A stretch of 64,000 nucleotides of DNA from Ascaphus truei (GCA_036426205.1 CM071568.1:120868225-120932224); one strand, 5' to 3'. Shown: positions 19,766 to 30,848, counted from the first letter of the stretch. Made by a program: numbers and translations. The notes: generated from the letters alone by a model not told the origin.

Positions 19766-20383
19766 TTGCGCACTGAACTTCTGGCACGGGGACGGGGCCT
19801 ACACAGGAGGCCGCAAAAATAGTGGATCGAGGCATCTGCTGCAGGGGGGGGGGGGGAGAAATCTGGGGCCCGGCAGCTGGACACAGAGCTGGCAGCACCG
19901 GGACAGCTGGGGCCCGGCAAGCAGTCAGGCTCAACGGTCAGCGCCTGCCATGCCCACCCCAGCCTCCTGGCCCAGGACAACTGCTGTGTGTGTCCCTTCC
20001 CCCGGTACCTGCTCCAGTCTCCACTCCTCGCTGCCTCCGCCTCATGTCCCTGCCGATCCCGCTGTTTATTCCACTTCTTAGCCATCAGCAGCACGCGCCA
20101 CCTGTCACCCGCCGCCACAGTGCACAGCAACGCCCCCTGGCACCCGCAACACTCTCTTACTGGCTCCTGTCTGACATCGTTCCGTCCCTCCCATGCTCCC
20201 ACTGGATGAGGCCTCAGCCACACAAAGCTCCGCTTACCCTGTGCACTCAGGCCGATCTGTTCTTTGCTCTATTCTTCTTATGCTACACAAATACCTTAAG
20301 GAGAATACAGGTGAGTGGTGGCTCGCCTGCGGCTAAAATGCACTCGCCCCAGGGGAGTGGGCGAGTGCATTTCTCGAGCCGTG

Positions 20384-20402
20384 TGTGTGTGTGGGGGGGG
20401 GG
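20384..20402. repeat. (TG)n plus G-run
   Basis: Short TG repeat and a ten-G run directly after the right end of the putative hAT-like element. Confidence 0.8.
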
Positions 20403-20559
20403 GTGTATGTATATATATATATACTGGGAGGAGTGCACATCTCCCAGGGGGTGGGGAAAAGTGCACTACACATATATTATTTTATTAAAATTGTATCATT
20501 TGGAGCATGTGCTTCTTTCTTTCCTTCAAAGCTATCATCACAATGAAGAATGGAGGAGC

Positions 20560-21055
20560 AGTGTGGGTGGGGGGGTATTGAGAAGCGTGATACTTGTGGG
20601 ATGCAGAGGGTGGGTAGAGAAAGGGATCAGGATGTCTGATACTTGTGGGGGGGTGGAGGGATCAAGTGTCCGCAGCACCCTGATACTTGGGGAGGCCTGG
20701 GAACAAAGGGATCACAGAAGCCTGATGCGGGGGTGCAGTGAAAAAGACACAGGAGAAGCCTGTTGTAAGAAAGAGAAAGGGATTGGACAAGCCTCATGCT
20801 TCTGGTTGGCGGTTGGAGAAAGGCACCTGAGAAACTTAATGCTTGTGGGGTGACAGGAGAAAAGGATCAGGGAAGCCATATGCTTTGGGGCGAGAGGGAG
20901 AAAGGGATTGGAGAGACCTCATGTTTCTGGGGAGCGGGAAGAGACAGGGATCAAAGAGTGGTGATGGTTGAGAAGGTGGGGAAGGATTGTCCAGAAAAGC
21001 CTGATGTTTGAGGAGTGGGCTGGGAGGGAAATGGACAGGAGAAGCCTGGTTCTTT
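20560..21055. repeat. Purine-rich degenerate minisatellite (~55-65 bp unit)
   Basis: Eight or so diverged units share an order of motifs: AAGCCTGATGCTTGTGGGG, then GAGAAAGGGATCAGG or similar. Plus-strand purine bias is strong. The frames crossing it (to 20853 on plus, 20836-21195 on minus) follow the repeat and are not genes. Confidence 0.7.
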
Positions 21056-21100
21056 TGGGCTGTATTCCACATTCTCTGATATGATGGGATCATGTAATTT

Positions 21101-21150
21101 GTGATGTCATATGTGATGTCATTTATGACGTCTTGTATGATGACATCAGC
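21101..21150. promoter_or_regulatory. Cluster of CRE/AP-1-like palindromes
   Basis: Within 50 bp there are GTGATGTCAT twice, ATGACGTCTT and GATGACATCA. Each resembles the CREB/ATF or AP-1 core (TGACGTCA, TGATGTCA). The spacing is short and semi-regular. It could be chance or a decayed tandem repeat; function is inference. Confidence 0.3.
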
Positions 21151-22700
21151 AAAGCATGGGCGGGAATTAAAGTTGCGTGCCACCTTAACTTTCAAATTTC
21201 CAGAATTTCGAAAGGTTTGCTTACAAACTTAACTACACTTTAACTAATTTTTTTTAATTGAATATATATATATACACACACACACACATAAATAAATAAT
21301 GTATAATAGTATATATATTTTGTATTATTGTTTATGGTGTAAGTGTAAATTATGTTTATGTTGACCATTAACCACCATTGGCTAGTAGAGTTAATGGCCA
21401 GTGTTGTAGAGGGGGGGGGTAGGTTTGTATCGGGGAGGTGCTGGTAGGGGGTGTTATGGGTGTAGGTGCCCGGGAGGGAGGTTAAGCCACCCCAGGGAGG
21501 GAGGTTAACCCCTTGTATGTTATAGCGGTTTTAACTCTATGCCACACGAGTAGTACAGAAGTTAGGATGTTTGTATTAACCCCTTGGCTATCTTAGTAAT
21601 CATGGAGGCATACATTATGGGAACTTTGGCTACTAAAGGGTTAGATACAAATTAAAGGCAGATGCCAGGTATATATCCATATTTTAACACCCATTGTTTT
21701 TGCATATAATTCGCTTTTTGGGTCACTGTTAAGCTCAGGGAAACTAACGTCTACTATTCATTTTGTTGTTCTGTGGTTCGGCCCTTTGATGGTTCTTTAT
21801 TGAGATCTCTGAAATGCAAAATGGGCGCAGAGAAAAGATGCGTTAAAGACTTGGTTTTGAATATCATTTGATATAAATCTGGGGTTATATGTCCACCTCA
21901 ATTGCATCAGCTTTACAACAGGGAGACTGTGATAGTTACTCAAGTGCTTTTTTCCTGTGGCATTAGCACTTTTACCAAAGATTCTGCTTGTGCAAATCAA
22001 GAAAGATGACGATTAAATAAGGAAATGAATGGTATTGTTGTTTACAAAATGTTTTCGTGAGGTAAGAGGGACTTTCCTGCTACGATGTGCAAAGACGTCG
22101 AGCCTTGCATTTGTAATACCGTTTGTGATTTCACAATTTTATCAAGTCCCTTGGACTGCACTTTAATGATGCTAAATATTTAAGTACCTGATCAGCAATG
22201 ATCACAGATGCATCTTGGCTTATCTAGCCAGACTGTGTCTCACACATTCCCTGCTGCATTTATCCTGTGTTAACAAAGGCAAACTGAGATCTGATCATCG
22301 AAAATCTTATTGGGATGACTGGCTATAATTCTCCTTTTTTTTTTTAATTTTAGATATTTTACCAATATGATTTGGGCAACTGATTACATGTATTTTTTTT
22401 TTTTTTTAATCCACGGTACAGTATACACATTCAAGAAAAAGTAACACTTTAACACGTTTGTGCTTGGAAACTTGTCATCAAAGAGAATAATCCCAAAGGG
22501 GAAAAAAATATCCCTATGTCCGTAGTTTTCAAAAGGTTTAAGTTTTTCAAGAACTACAGCTAGGATATTTCCCAAATGAGTCATTTGAATATGAGTCACA
22601 AGCAGTATTAGTACAGCAGCTCACACTTACACCAACCGGAACTAGCACACTCACACTGCTGCTAACAAGCAGCCAACATGCAATTTAATATTGGCTAGTG
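21150..22700. other. Unique intergenic DNA
   Basis: Apart from a TA/CA microsatellite at 21264-21300 and short A/T runs, nothing repetitive or coding is recognised. The part 22040-22310 is complex and has the look of a conserved non-coding element. Confidence 0.4.
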
Positions 22701-22701
22701 T

Positions 22702-22980
22702 GGTAATATAAAATGGAAAAAACTGTGATGCACCAACACAGCAAATAACGAAGAAGAGGGTAACTCCAAAAACAAAAAAGTTGATTTGGCCAATAACAGG
22801 AAGACCAACATGTTTCTCGCAAGCTGCGCTTTATCAAGGTCCCTTCCATACCTTGATAAAGTGCAGCTTGCACGAAACATGTTGGTCTTCCTGTTATTGG
22901 CCAAATAAACTTTTTTTTATTTTTGGAGTTGCCCTCTTCTTCGTTATTTGCTGTGGTGGTGCAGTTTTTTCCTTTTTGTA
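22702..22980. repeat. Foldback element, ~130-bp arms
   Basis: The arms 22702-22841 and 22849-22980 are near-exact reverse complements: GGCCAATAACAGGAAGACC with GGTCTTCCTGTTATTGGCC, and CAACATGTTTCTCGCAAGCT with its complement, around the 8-base loop CCCTTCCA. AACGAAGAAGAGGG marks the outer arm. Non-coding, same general type as 8343-9085. Confidence 0.92.
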
Positions 22981-22984
22981 CTGA

Positions 22985-23985
22985 AGCAGCAACATCGCAG
23001 ACAGCACAGGAGCCTGTTCCTGTCAGGACTGATTTGGAGGACAAGGATTCATTCTTTCAGAGCAATCGTGAGTCCCTGGTTCGGCAGTTTGGGGGGATTT
23101 AAACTTGGAATAAGAATGCTGGGCGTCATTCATTAAATATTCCTGGATGTTGCTGTCTCTGAGTCATAGTAAGGCCAGGTAGACGCCATCTTATCAAATA
23201 CCAATTATTGGATCCCCTCAGACTGATAACCCTCCTATATTTGTGATATACCATACCTTATTGGACAGAATCAGGTTTTTTCTTTATATACTGTACATAT
23301 ATTTAGATGAAGTGGAGACTTTGTTGGTCTTTCCTCCCTCTGCTGGATTACTTTTTAGAGCCCCAGTTTTCCATTAACTTTATACCTACTGTGGTAATAT
23401 GCAAATATCAGCACTGAATATCTATAGTCATATTTTTGTAAATAATAAAAAGATTTAACGCCTGGTCAGATGATACACAAACATTTGTGAATGGCATTAA
23501 ACGTAATGGGATTATACTTACCTGCAATAATAATCACAATTAATTACCAAAAAGCTTTGCATTTCCTCAGTAAAATTATGGTTTCTGATTTCCTCTTACT
23601 CCCAATTTTATTGCCATAAAATGTCAAAATTCCCATCTTTTAATTCCATTTCCTGTGCCTCTGCAACTGAAATGTGATCTCTTTTATGGGTTTCCCCGCT
23701 CAGCTATTCCTTGTGTGCACATATGGAACGGCCAGAGCCTTTGTGCTGGTCAGCTCTGCTTTTTACTTTTATTTGAAGCATATTTTATTTCATTAGTCAT
23801 GCGCTGCTCTGTATGTTTTTACTGCTAAAGACCAGTGCCCCATAAAGAGAAAGTGACGTCTCTGCAACAATAAAAGGATCCCAACTTCTGGAAGTATTAT
23901 TTCAGATTTACACTCTTCAATTCAGTCAATAAGTGTATTGTCAGTAAGCTCATTTGTAAATTTGCTCTCTCTGCCCATGTCTCTT
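22985..23985. other. Unique intergenic DNA
   Basis: No coding frame or transposon end recognised. AT-rich, complex sequence. Confidence 0.4.
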
Positions 23986-23989
23986 ACAC

Positions 23990-24125
23990 CAGGGGGGCGC
24001 AAACTTTTTTTGCTGCGCCCCCCTGCCTGCTCCTCTCCATTCTGAGCCCCCCCTCCTTACCTCGCGTGGTGTCATTTGACACCGTGGGGTCACGTGGCAT
24101 CATGTCACGTTACCCGTAGCGTCAT
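23990..24125. mobile_element. hAT-type non-autonomous fragment
   Basis: Starts CAGGGGGGCGCAAACTTTTT, typical of hAT-type inverted repeats, followed by GC-rich sequence. The right end is missing; it runs into the gypsy integrase fragment. Confidence 0.55.
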
Positions 24126-24126
24126 A

Positions 24127-24690
24127 AAGCAGTGGGAGAAGTACTTCATCCATTACGGATTGCCGAATCGGATGCACTCCAATCAAGGGAGAGACTTCGA
24201 GAGCAACTTATAAAACTTTAAAACTTGCTCTATATCGAGAACTCCATAACCCCTGAAGGAGACGCCCTGCCGGAAAGGCTCAACCGAAACCTATTTGATA
24301 TTCTATGCACTCAGAAGGGCTCCCAAAAAGCTGAATTGAGCAAGCATGTTGAACCGCAAATGCATGCCTACAATTGCACTAGACAGGAATCCACGGGGTA
24401 TACTCCCTACTTCATGATGTTCGGCCGAGAAGCGCGACTGTCTGTGGACATCCGTCTCTGGGTATCCATGATGGAGTGCCAAACATGACCCACTATAAGT
24501 ATGTGAGATGGCTCCAGGATAGCCTTCACAGAGCATATCAGTTGGCAGAGAAAGCCACCGCCAAACTGAATGAGAGTACCAAGCGGAAATATGACCACAA
24601 GGTCCGTTATTGGGAGGTTCGACCTGGAGACGTCGTTCTCATGAGAAACTTAGGAATACCGGGAAAGCATAAGCTAGCTACCTTTGCAGT
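24127..24690 (+). pseudogene. Ty3/gypsy integrase fragment (core and C-terminus)
   Basis: The frame opens with WEKYFIHYGLPNRMHSNQGRDFESNL, which contains the H-S-N/D-Q-G-x-x-F segment around the second catalytic Asp position; here the position is Asn, so it is probably inactive. After a stop it continues with PERLNRNLFDIL (the catalytic-Glu helix region), AYNCTRQESTGYTPYFMMFGREARL, then a frameshift near 24480, and KYDHKVRYWEVRPGDVVLMR with IPGKHKLA, the GPY/F-type C-terminal module. Missing 5' parts include the zinc-binding domain and all upstream genes. Directly downstream are a polypurine tract and LTR, so this is the 3' end of a gypsy element on the plus strand. Confidence 0.88.
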
Positions 24691-24699
24691 TGGGGAAGG
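24691..24699 (+). promoter_or_regulatory. Polypurine tract
   Basis: TGGGGAAGG lies one base before the TG that starts the LTR at 24701 and just after the integrase reading ends. This is the normal place for the plus-strand primer of an LTR retrotransposon. Confidence 0.6.
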
Positions 24700-25294
24700 C
24701 TGCGGGCTAGTCGATTGGAGAGCCAGAGCTCCGCGACGTACCCGGCGAGTGGGGGCCACCATCTTGAGTTTTGTGCATGCAAGATCAAAGGCATGCACAA
24801 GCGCAGTTAGGGAGGAGTTGCAGCGGCCATATTGTCCCAGAAGTCTCGAGGAGAAGAGAGATAGGAGGATTTGCGCGAAGAGGCGCAAGCAGCCGTTTTC
24901 AAACAGAGAAAGTCCATTGATGGTTCAGGTCTCTTCCATGGGATTCTAGAGGCAACGGTTAGTCAACAGAAAGGCAGCAGAAAAGACAGACGCATACAGG
25001 GAGATAGTAAGCCCCTGGACTAAGCTAGGACTCTGCCTCAAGGCCCCAGTTAGGCCCGGTCCCTTCAAAACAGTTAAGTGCTGTAGGGAAGGCCCTAGGT
25101 AGGGACTTTTCCCTTAGTATTGCAGCCATAGTTACCTCGCGTCGGACAGACAGCCACGCGGTGCCCTGCAGCCTAGGACCAGGTCCAGGACCTAGAGACA
25201 TTTAGGGATACACATCTTCTTGAGCTCCACCACAAGGTGGATCATTCCCTGTAAGGCGAGAGGGGGATTTGCAGGCCCCACGGCGTGTGTGTTA

Positions 25295-26220
25295 TGTAGT
25301 ACTGTTTCTCTCCCCCCACCCCCCCAGTGGGAGATACACAGCTTCTGTTACCTAGGGTTTGGTGCAAGTACCTGTTAGGGTCAGGAGAGCTGAGCTGATC
25401 TGCGGTGGTATGGAGATCAGGACAGTCTTAGGTTCTTTCTCTGAGCTTCTTCTCAGGGTGCTTAGCACCTCCAGCAGTAGTGGGCTCCAGGGTGTTCGGA
25501 GATCAGTCCCCACTATTGTATACTTCTTCCCTCCTGCCCAGGGACTGACACTTAGACAGGAGTATGATGAACAAGGGTTTTTATTCTGGCACTGCATTAG
25601 ATGTTCTTCATACAGCGGTGCAGGGTCTCAGAGGCTCCAGGCATCTGGATGATGCTTGCCCCAGATAGTATAGGGCATCTGCTGGATTCCAATCAAATGT
25701 TCCTTCCAGCCCCAAGAGCTGGGGATGAGCACGCTATCCTGGATTGGAGAGACTCACAGCTCTACTGCTCTCTTGCTCCTCCAGAGCAGGATTGACTAAA
25801 TTTGGCACATCTCTCATCACTTACCAGAAGGGGCCAGCTCATGGTCTATACATATCCCTGATAGGCTTACACAGACCATGAGTCATCACCTTATTTCTGT
25901 CCATCAGAGAGGAGCATGTAGGGAGGGTCACAAGCCAACAGAATTAACCTGTCAGCCTGCAGCTAGCAGGAACTTACATAACATAATTAGACTGTAAGCT
26001 CCTCGGGGCAGGGACTCCTCTTCCGAAATGTTACTTTTATGTCTAAAGCACTTATTCCCATGATCTGTTATTTATATTATCTGTTATTTATTTGATTACC
26101 CCATGTATTACTACTGTGAAGCGCTATGTACATTAATGGCGCTATATAAATAAAGACATACAATACAATACAATACAATAACAGAGGGAAAGACAGGCAG
26201 AATAGACATACCCTGTTACA
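25295..26220 (-). mobile_element. Nested solo LTR with 4-bp TSD
   Basis: 926 bp, starting TGTAGTACTGTTTC and ending CCCTGTTACA, flanked by GTTA at 25291-25294 and at 26221-26224. In reverse complement the body matches the LTR at 46076-46808 (GACTCATGGTCTGTGTAAGCC, TATAGACCATGAGC, and the AATAAA-like region), so it is in minus orientation. It interrupts the gypsy 3' LTR and itself contains a retroposon copy at 25985-26180. Confidence 0.9.
25985..26180 (+). mobile_element. SINE or L2-like retroposon 3' end
   Basis: Contains ACTGTAAGCTCCTCGGGGCA, GAAGCGCTATGTACATTAAT and GGCGCTATATAAATAAAG, then a simple (AATAC)n tail, the layout of a widespread vertebrate L2-tail retroposon. It is nested in the LTR at 25295-26220. 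The absence of this copy in the related LTR at 46076 fits insertion. Confidence 0.7.
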
Positions 26221-26510
26221 GTTAGTAAACCAGTTATGAATACCTGTGTGTGTATTCTTCATTGTAATTGGTTCCTGTTAGGGGTTATCCTGCTACATTG
26301 GGATCCTTCCCAGGGGGAGGCATTGTACCAAGGAAGAAAGAGCTCAACCCAAGCTCCCAAGGGTGGAGGATTAGGCCTCCTGTGAGCAATACAGGTAATC
26401 AGCACACGTAGTTCCCATAGTTCAAGGGAAAGGGGGCTATATATATATACACATTTTAAGTTATGGTGGGTGAAAAAGGCAACAAAAAACCTCCACCATT
26501 AGCATATAGC

Positions 26511-26774
26511 CAATAAAGAATATCACTTGTGAGCATTCACATGTCTTAGACAGGTCTACAACCCTGCCTTTCAACCATTATCACCTAGCATACAGTGCTC
26601 CCACTGCAGCAACGGATTCTGGGAAATGACATGCAAATGAGCACACATTGCTTAAATGGGCACCATGTGAATGGATTTTCAAAGCAAAAGGTGACACATT
26701 GTGTGCTGCTGAAAGGCAGGGTTGCAGACCTGTCTAAGACATGTTAATGTGCTTACAAGTGATATTCTTTATTG
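26511..26774. repeat. Foldback element, ~65-bp arms
   Basis: CAATAAAGAATATCACTTGT and GTCTTAGACAGGTCT at 26511-26575 pair with AGACCTGTCTAAGAC and ACAAGTGATATTCTTTATTG at 26711-26774. The loop is about 130 bp. No coding sequence. Confidence 0.92.
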
Positions 26775-26782
26775 TGTATACA

Positions 26783-26784
<2 letters not shown>

Positions 26785-26840
<56 letters not shown>

Positions 26841-26844
26841 TATA
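26785..26844. repeat. (AT)n microsatellite
   Basis: TA-dinucleotide tract leading into the element at 26845; it provides that element's TA target. Confidence 0.9.
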
Positions 26845-26924
26845 CAGCTAAACCCCGTTATAACGCGCCTCGTTATACCGCGATTCGGTTATAACGCGGT
26901 TTTCCCGTGGCTCCCGGAGCACAC

Positions 26925-28530
26925 TCACACACACTTACACACACTTACACACACTTAGACACTCACAGACACTCACACACACTCACACACACTGCACCGA
27001 CTCACTGCACACCACAAAACCACTGCATTGCTCACACTTCCACACTGCACACACACTGCACACTGCATACAACACTGCTCATTGCTCACACTGACACACA
27101 CTGCACACACACACTGCACACTGCACACACACTGCTCATTGCTCACACTCACACACTGACACACTGCCACACCTGCACACTGCACACACCACTGCTCATT
27201 GACACACTGCACACACACTGCACACTGCACACACACACTGCTCATTGGACACACTGCACACACACTGCACACTGCACCACACTGCTCATGCTCACCTGCA
27301 CACACTGACACACTGCACACACACTGCTCATTGGACACAACGGACACACACTGCACACTGCACACACACTGCTCATTGGACACCACTGCACACACACTGC
27401 ACACTGCACACACACTGCTCATTGCTCACAACTGCACACCTACCACACTGCACACACACACTGCTCATTGGACACACTGCACACTGCACACAACACTGCT
27501 CATTGCCACACTGCACACACTGACACACTGCACACACACTGCTCATTGAACACTGCCCACCACTGCCACTCACACACACTGCTCATTACACACTGCAACC
27601 ACACTGCACACTGCACACACACTGCTCATTGCTCACACACACTGCACACACTACACACCACTGCCATTGCCACCACAACGCTATTGGACAAACACCACTG
27701 CACACTGCACACACACTGCTCATTGCTCACACTGCACACCCACTGCACACATGCACACACACTGCTCATGCTCACACCCTGCACACACTGACACACCGGC
27801 CCACACACTGCTCATTGGACACACTGCACACTGCAACACAAACACTGCTCATTGCTCACACTGCACACACTGACACACTGCACACACCCCTGCTCTTGCT
27901 CACACTGCACACACACAAACCTGCACACACACTGACAACGTGCAACACACACTCCTCATTGCTCACACTGCACACACACACACACTCCACACGCACACTG
28001 CACACGCACACACACTGCTCATTGCTCACACTGCCACCTGACACCTGCATCACACTGACACTCACACACACTTCACTCATCATCACACTGCACACACACT
28101 CACCACACTACCAGACACTCACAGACACTCACACACACTTACCACACGCACACACACTCCACACCACTCCCACGCACACTTCACGCACCCTTCCTCACAC
28201 TCACTCACACTCCCCACACACCTTACACACACTTCACACACTTAGACACTCACAGACACTCACACAACCACTCACACACACTTACACACACTTACACACA
28301 CTTAGACCTCACAGACTCACACACACCTTACACAACCACTTACACACACCTTACACACACTTACATACACTTAGACACTCACAGCACCTCACAGACACTC
28401 ACACACACTTCACACACTTACCAACCACTTACACACTTACACACACCACTCATACACTTCACACCCACCCACACCCAATACACACAACCCTTACACACAC
28501 ACTAACTTTCCAATATCAACACACACCTCT
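26925..28530. repeat. CA-rich minisatellite array, ~1.6 kb
   Basis: Irregular tandem units. The first and last parts are CACACTTACACACACTTAGACACTCACAGACACTCACA-like, and the middle (27040-28030) is dominated by CACACACTGCTCATTG with CACTGCACACTGCA spacers. Spacing varies by single bases throughout, so all the long His/Thr/Leu or Cys/Val/Ser-rich frames here (up to 359 aa) are repeat artefacts. Confidence 0.93.
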
Positions 28531-28708
28531 CTCCCTCTACACAGACGGGGGTGGGGTCGGAGCAGAGGAAGGGCCGCGACCAGCACCACCACCCGCTCCC
28601 CCCCCTCCTCCCGCGCGGCACGGGAGCGCCAGGGACAGCGGTGGGGAGAAGAAACCCCCCGCTACCACCTCCGTGCAGGCAGCGGGATCTGAGGTAAGCG
28701 CGACCTGA

Positions 28709-28960
28709 GGGACATCCCCGCTCCCATCTCCCTGCCCCGCGCCTGTCACAAACGGTGACAGGGGGAAGCGGGGACAGGAGGGACATCCCCGCGTCCGCAT
28801 CTCCTGCCCCGCGGCCTGTCACACGGTGACAGGGGGAAGCGGGGACAGGAGGGACATCCCCGCTCCCATCTCCTGCCCCGCGGCCTGTCCCGCGGTGACA
28901 GGGGGAAGCGGGGAGCGGAGGGACATGCCCGCTCCCATCTCCTGTCCCGCAGGATGAATA
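28709..28960. repeat. GC-rich minisatellite, 71-bp unit
   Basis: About 3.5 tandem units marked by GGGACATCCCCGCTCCCATC, then CCTGCCCCGCGGCCTGTC, then GGTGACAGGGGGAAGCGGGG. Successive GACATCC starts at 28711, 28782, 28853 and 28922 give periods of 71, 71 and 69 bp. Confidence 0.92.
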
Positions 28961-29064
28961 TGCGCTAAAGCGCGGCGGCCATTTTTTTTTCTCGCGACCC
29001 CGTTAGTAACGCGGTGGTCTCGGGGTGGACCCCGAGACCCGCGTTATAACGGGGTTTAGCTGTA

Positions 29065-29948
29065 TATATATACATATATATATATATCTTATTACTGTCC
29101 TAAATAATTTCTTGGTAGGGCTTAGATGCAAAAAGTGCTTTCAAAATTGCTTTTCTTAATTGATCAATAGAAAGACAGTTAAAAATGTGAATTTACTTAT
29201 TTATTTCGATTCATGCATTATAAAACAAACAGAAACACAGTATGAGGCCCGGAGCCCAAGTAAACAAAGTAGCAAATGCAACTATTTAACAAGCGTGTTT
29301 AACAACACTGCTTAACATTTTAATGAAGTAGATAACTAGATGCAAGTGGAAACATAATTCTATCCTTTTGGAGTGATAAGTGCAAAGGCTCTCAAATTAC
29401 GACATACAGTGTGATGCATAGAGATATATCCCATGCTAAAGACTGTGCAGCCATCCATCCTAAAGCCTTAGATTTGTGGCTCAGCATGCAATAATGACAA
29501 GTGACGTTGTTTTTATAGTTATTTTATAACTATAAATTTAGTTACAAAATAATTAGTTATTTAATAACTAATTTTATTGCTGCTTTTGTTCTAAAATAAC
29601 ATGTCTAACAAACCTTTGTGTTTTTTTGTTTATTAAAATCCCACAAAGATTAATTAAGTATATGTATAAAGAGACTATTTGTTTTTGTTTTTTTTTCTTC
29701 TGTAAAACCAATGCTAAACAAGCATTTGGATCATTTTTAAGTGTGTGTGTATCAAAGTATTATTCGCCTATTTTTTTCCATAGGTACCAACTTGGGGAGT
29801 AATTATAGGAAAAGTTAGAGTTAGGGACGATTAAACCTACCAAATTATGTTTCCATAATTTTTCCCTTCTCCTAGGAACACAATATTTAGTTAAAACTCT
29901 GTCTAATGATCTGTTTTACATGTAATATACTTCATTACCAGTTTTCTT
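29065..29948. other. Unique intergenic DNA
   Basis: AT-rich, non-coding. It includes a run of short palindromes of TTAGTTATTTAATAACTAA type at about 29507-29578. No transposon recognised. Confidence 0.4.
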
Positions 29949-29964
29949 ACATTTGATGAGAATG

Positions 29965-30439
29965 GAAAAAACACTGCTCACCTTAATAATCCATAAAAAG
30001 TAAAAAGCGGTGCATGGAGCTGTGAACTAATGGATAGGATATGGTCAGAGATGACCAAGAGAAAGCGTTCCCATAGGTTGCACTCAACTAAATTAATAAC
30101 TCTGAGTGATAATATAAGTACACTGATAGTTCAAATATACTAAGCCATATGGGTATAGGAGGTTAAAATACAAAACAAAAAATTATTTATTACTTAGTTG
30201 ATACTTATTGAATACACAAAACAATGAACAGTGAATTTACAGCTAATCTAAAACCTCTTAAGGGGAGTTGAAAACGGAGTGGATCAGCAAGAAGGTGAAA
30301 TATAGCAATGTATATGAAAGGGGATGTATACAGCACAGGCACAGCAGTGCCATATATATAAGTAAATCTACCTCTAGACCCAAGAGTGTTGGTCTATTAT
30401 ATAAAGGTTCTCTTGGTCATCTCTGACCATATCCTATCC
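29965..30439. mobile_element. Retroposon-like insertion with 14-bp TSD and inverted arms
   Basis: ATTTGATGAGAATG occurs at 29951-29964 and again at 30440-30453, a perfect 14-bp target duplication around a 475-bp insert. The insert contains GGATAGGATATGGTCAGAGA (30036) and its complement TCTCTGACCATATCCTATCC (30420-30439), arms of about 32 bp. A 14-bp duplication suggests target-primed insertion by LINE machinery, but no poly(A) or simple tail is visible. Confidence 0.8.
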
Positions 30440-30468
30440 ATTTGATGAGAATGCAAGCAAATAAATAA

Positions 30469-30662
30469 GGGGCTTATTCTAGATCAGCCGAAGCGGTCGA
30501 TTGGCTATTTGGACAAAATTCCCTATTGACTTCAAGTCATTTTTGACCACAGTTCCCATTGAGTTCAAGCCATTTCCAGCCATAGTTTCCCATTGACTTA
30601 AACCCATTTGTGGTCATAACTTCCCATTGATCTGCCACTTCAACTGATACAAAATAAGCCCC
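30469..30662. mobile_element. Harbinger-like MITE, TAA target duplication
   Basis: 194 bp. The left end GGGGCTTATTCTAGATCAGC matches the reverse complement of the right end, GGGGCTTATTTTGTATCAGT. TAA flanks both sides (30466-30468 and 30663-30665), as expected for PIF/Harbinger. The interior has three ~38-bp repeats around TTCCCATTGA. Confidence 0.85.
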
Positions 30663-30848
30663 TAAATCTGTTATACCTGCACGTTTCAAGGGCTTTGCAC
30701 AAATCCTTCTTGCTTATAACTTTGGAATGATAGTAGAAAGTAGAACTAGAATAAAGATCAATACCTTCTGTATGATAAATATACATATAAATAGAGTGGA
30801 CGGGGAGGGAGACCCTCATTGGTCATAGTGCTATAAAAAAAATATATA

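Larger units (their letters stand above)
17570..20383. mobile_element. Putative decayed hAT-like element with nested repeats
   Basis: The left end is CAGGGCTTGACAAATT. The right end in reverse complement is CACGGCTCGAGAAATG, a 12/16 match, and both ends are followed by CTCGCCC-type text (ACTCGCCCCC near 17620; GGGCGAGTGCATT near 20365). This resembles hAT inverted repeats. No 8-bp target duplication remains: both sides are microsatellite. No transposase is found inside. It contains an unclassified repeat split by a MITE, a CA/C-rich minisatellite and a GC-rich stretch. Confidence 0.55.
24701..26441 (+). mobile_element. 3' LTR of gypsy element, interrupted by another LTR
   Basis: Starts TGCGGGCTAGTCG after the polypurine tract and ends GGGGGCTATA, a decayed form of GGGGACTACA. 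It aligns in blocks with the solo LTR at 11699-12999: CCAGAGCTCCGCG, GGGGGCCACCATCTTG, CCCCTGGACTAAGCTAGGAC, CAGGACCTAGAGACATTTAG, and GGTTCCTGTTAGGGGTTATC. Removing the insertion at 25295-26220 leaves about 811 bp. This link is what ties the family of LTRs in this window to Ty3/gypsy. Confidence 0.85.
26845..29062. mobile_element. 2.2-kb non-autonomous TIR element carrying minisatellites
   Basis: Left end CAGCTAAACCCCGTTATAAC(GCG); the right end is its exact reverse complement over 23 bp, ending at 29062. Both ends touch TATA, fitting a TA target as in Tc1/mariner-like MITEs. The interior has no transposase. Instead it holds a ~1.6-kb CA-rich array and a ~71-bp GC-rich array. CGTTATA motifs repeat near both ends (26851, 26869, 26888). 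Confidence 0.88.

Noticed and set aside
19822..20853. 343-residue plus-strand open frame
   Set aside because: Crosses a poly(G) run, hAT-like terminal repeat, TA microsatellite and purine-rich minisatellite; no domain and no codon bias.
27629..28708. 359-residue plus-strand open frame rich in His, Thr and Leu
   Set aside because: It simply reads a CA-rich tandem array; composition is that of the repeat, and the frame carries on by chance through slips. The GAGGTAAGC donor-like site near its end is not evidence of an exon.
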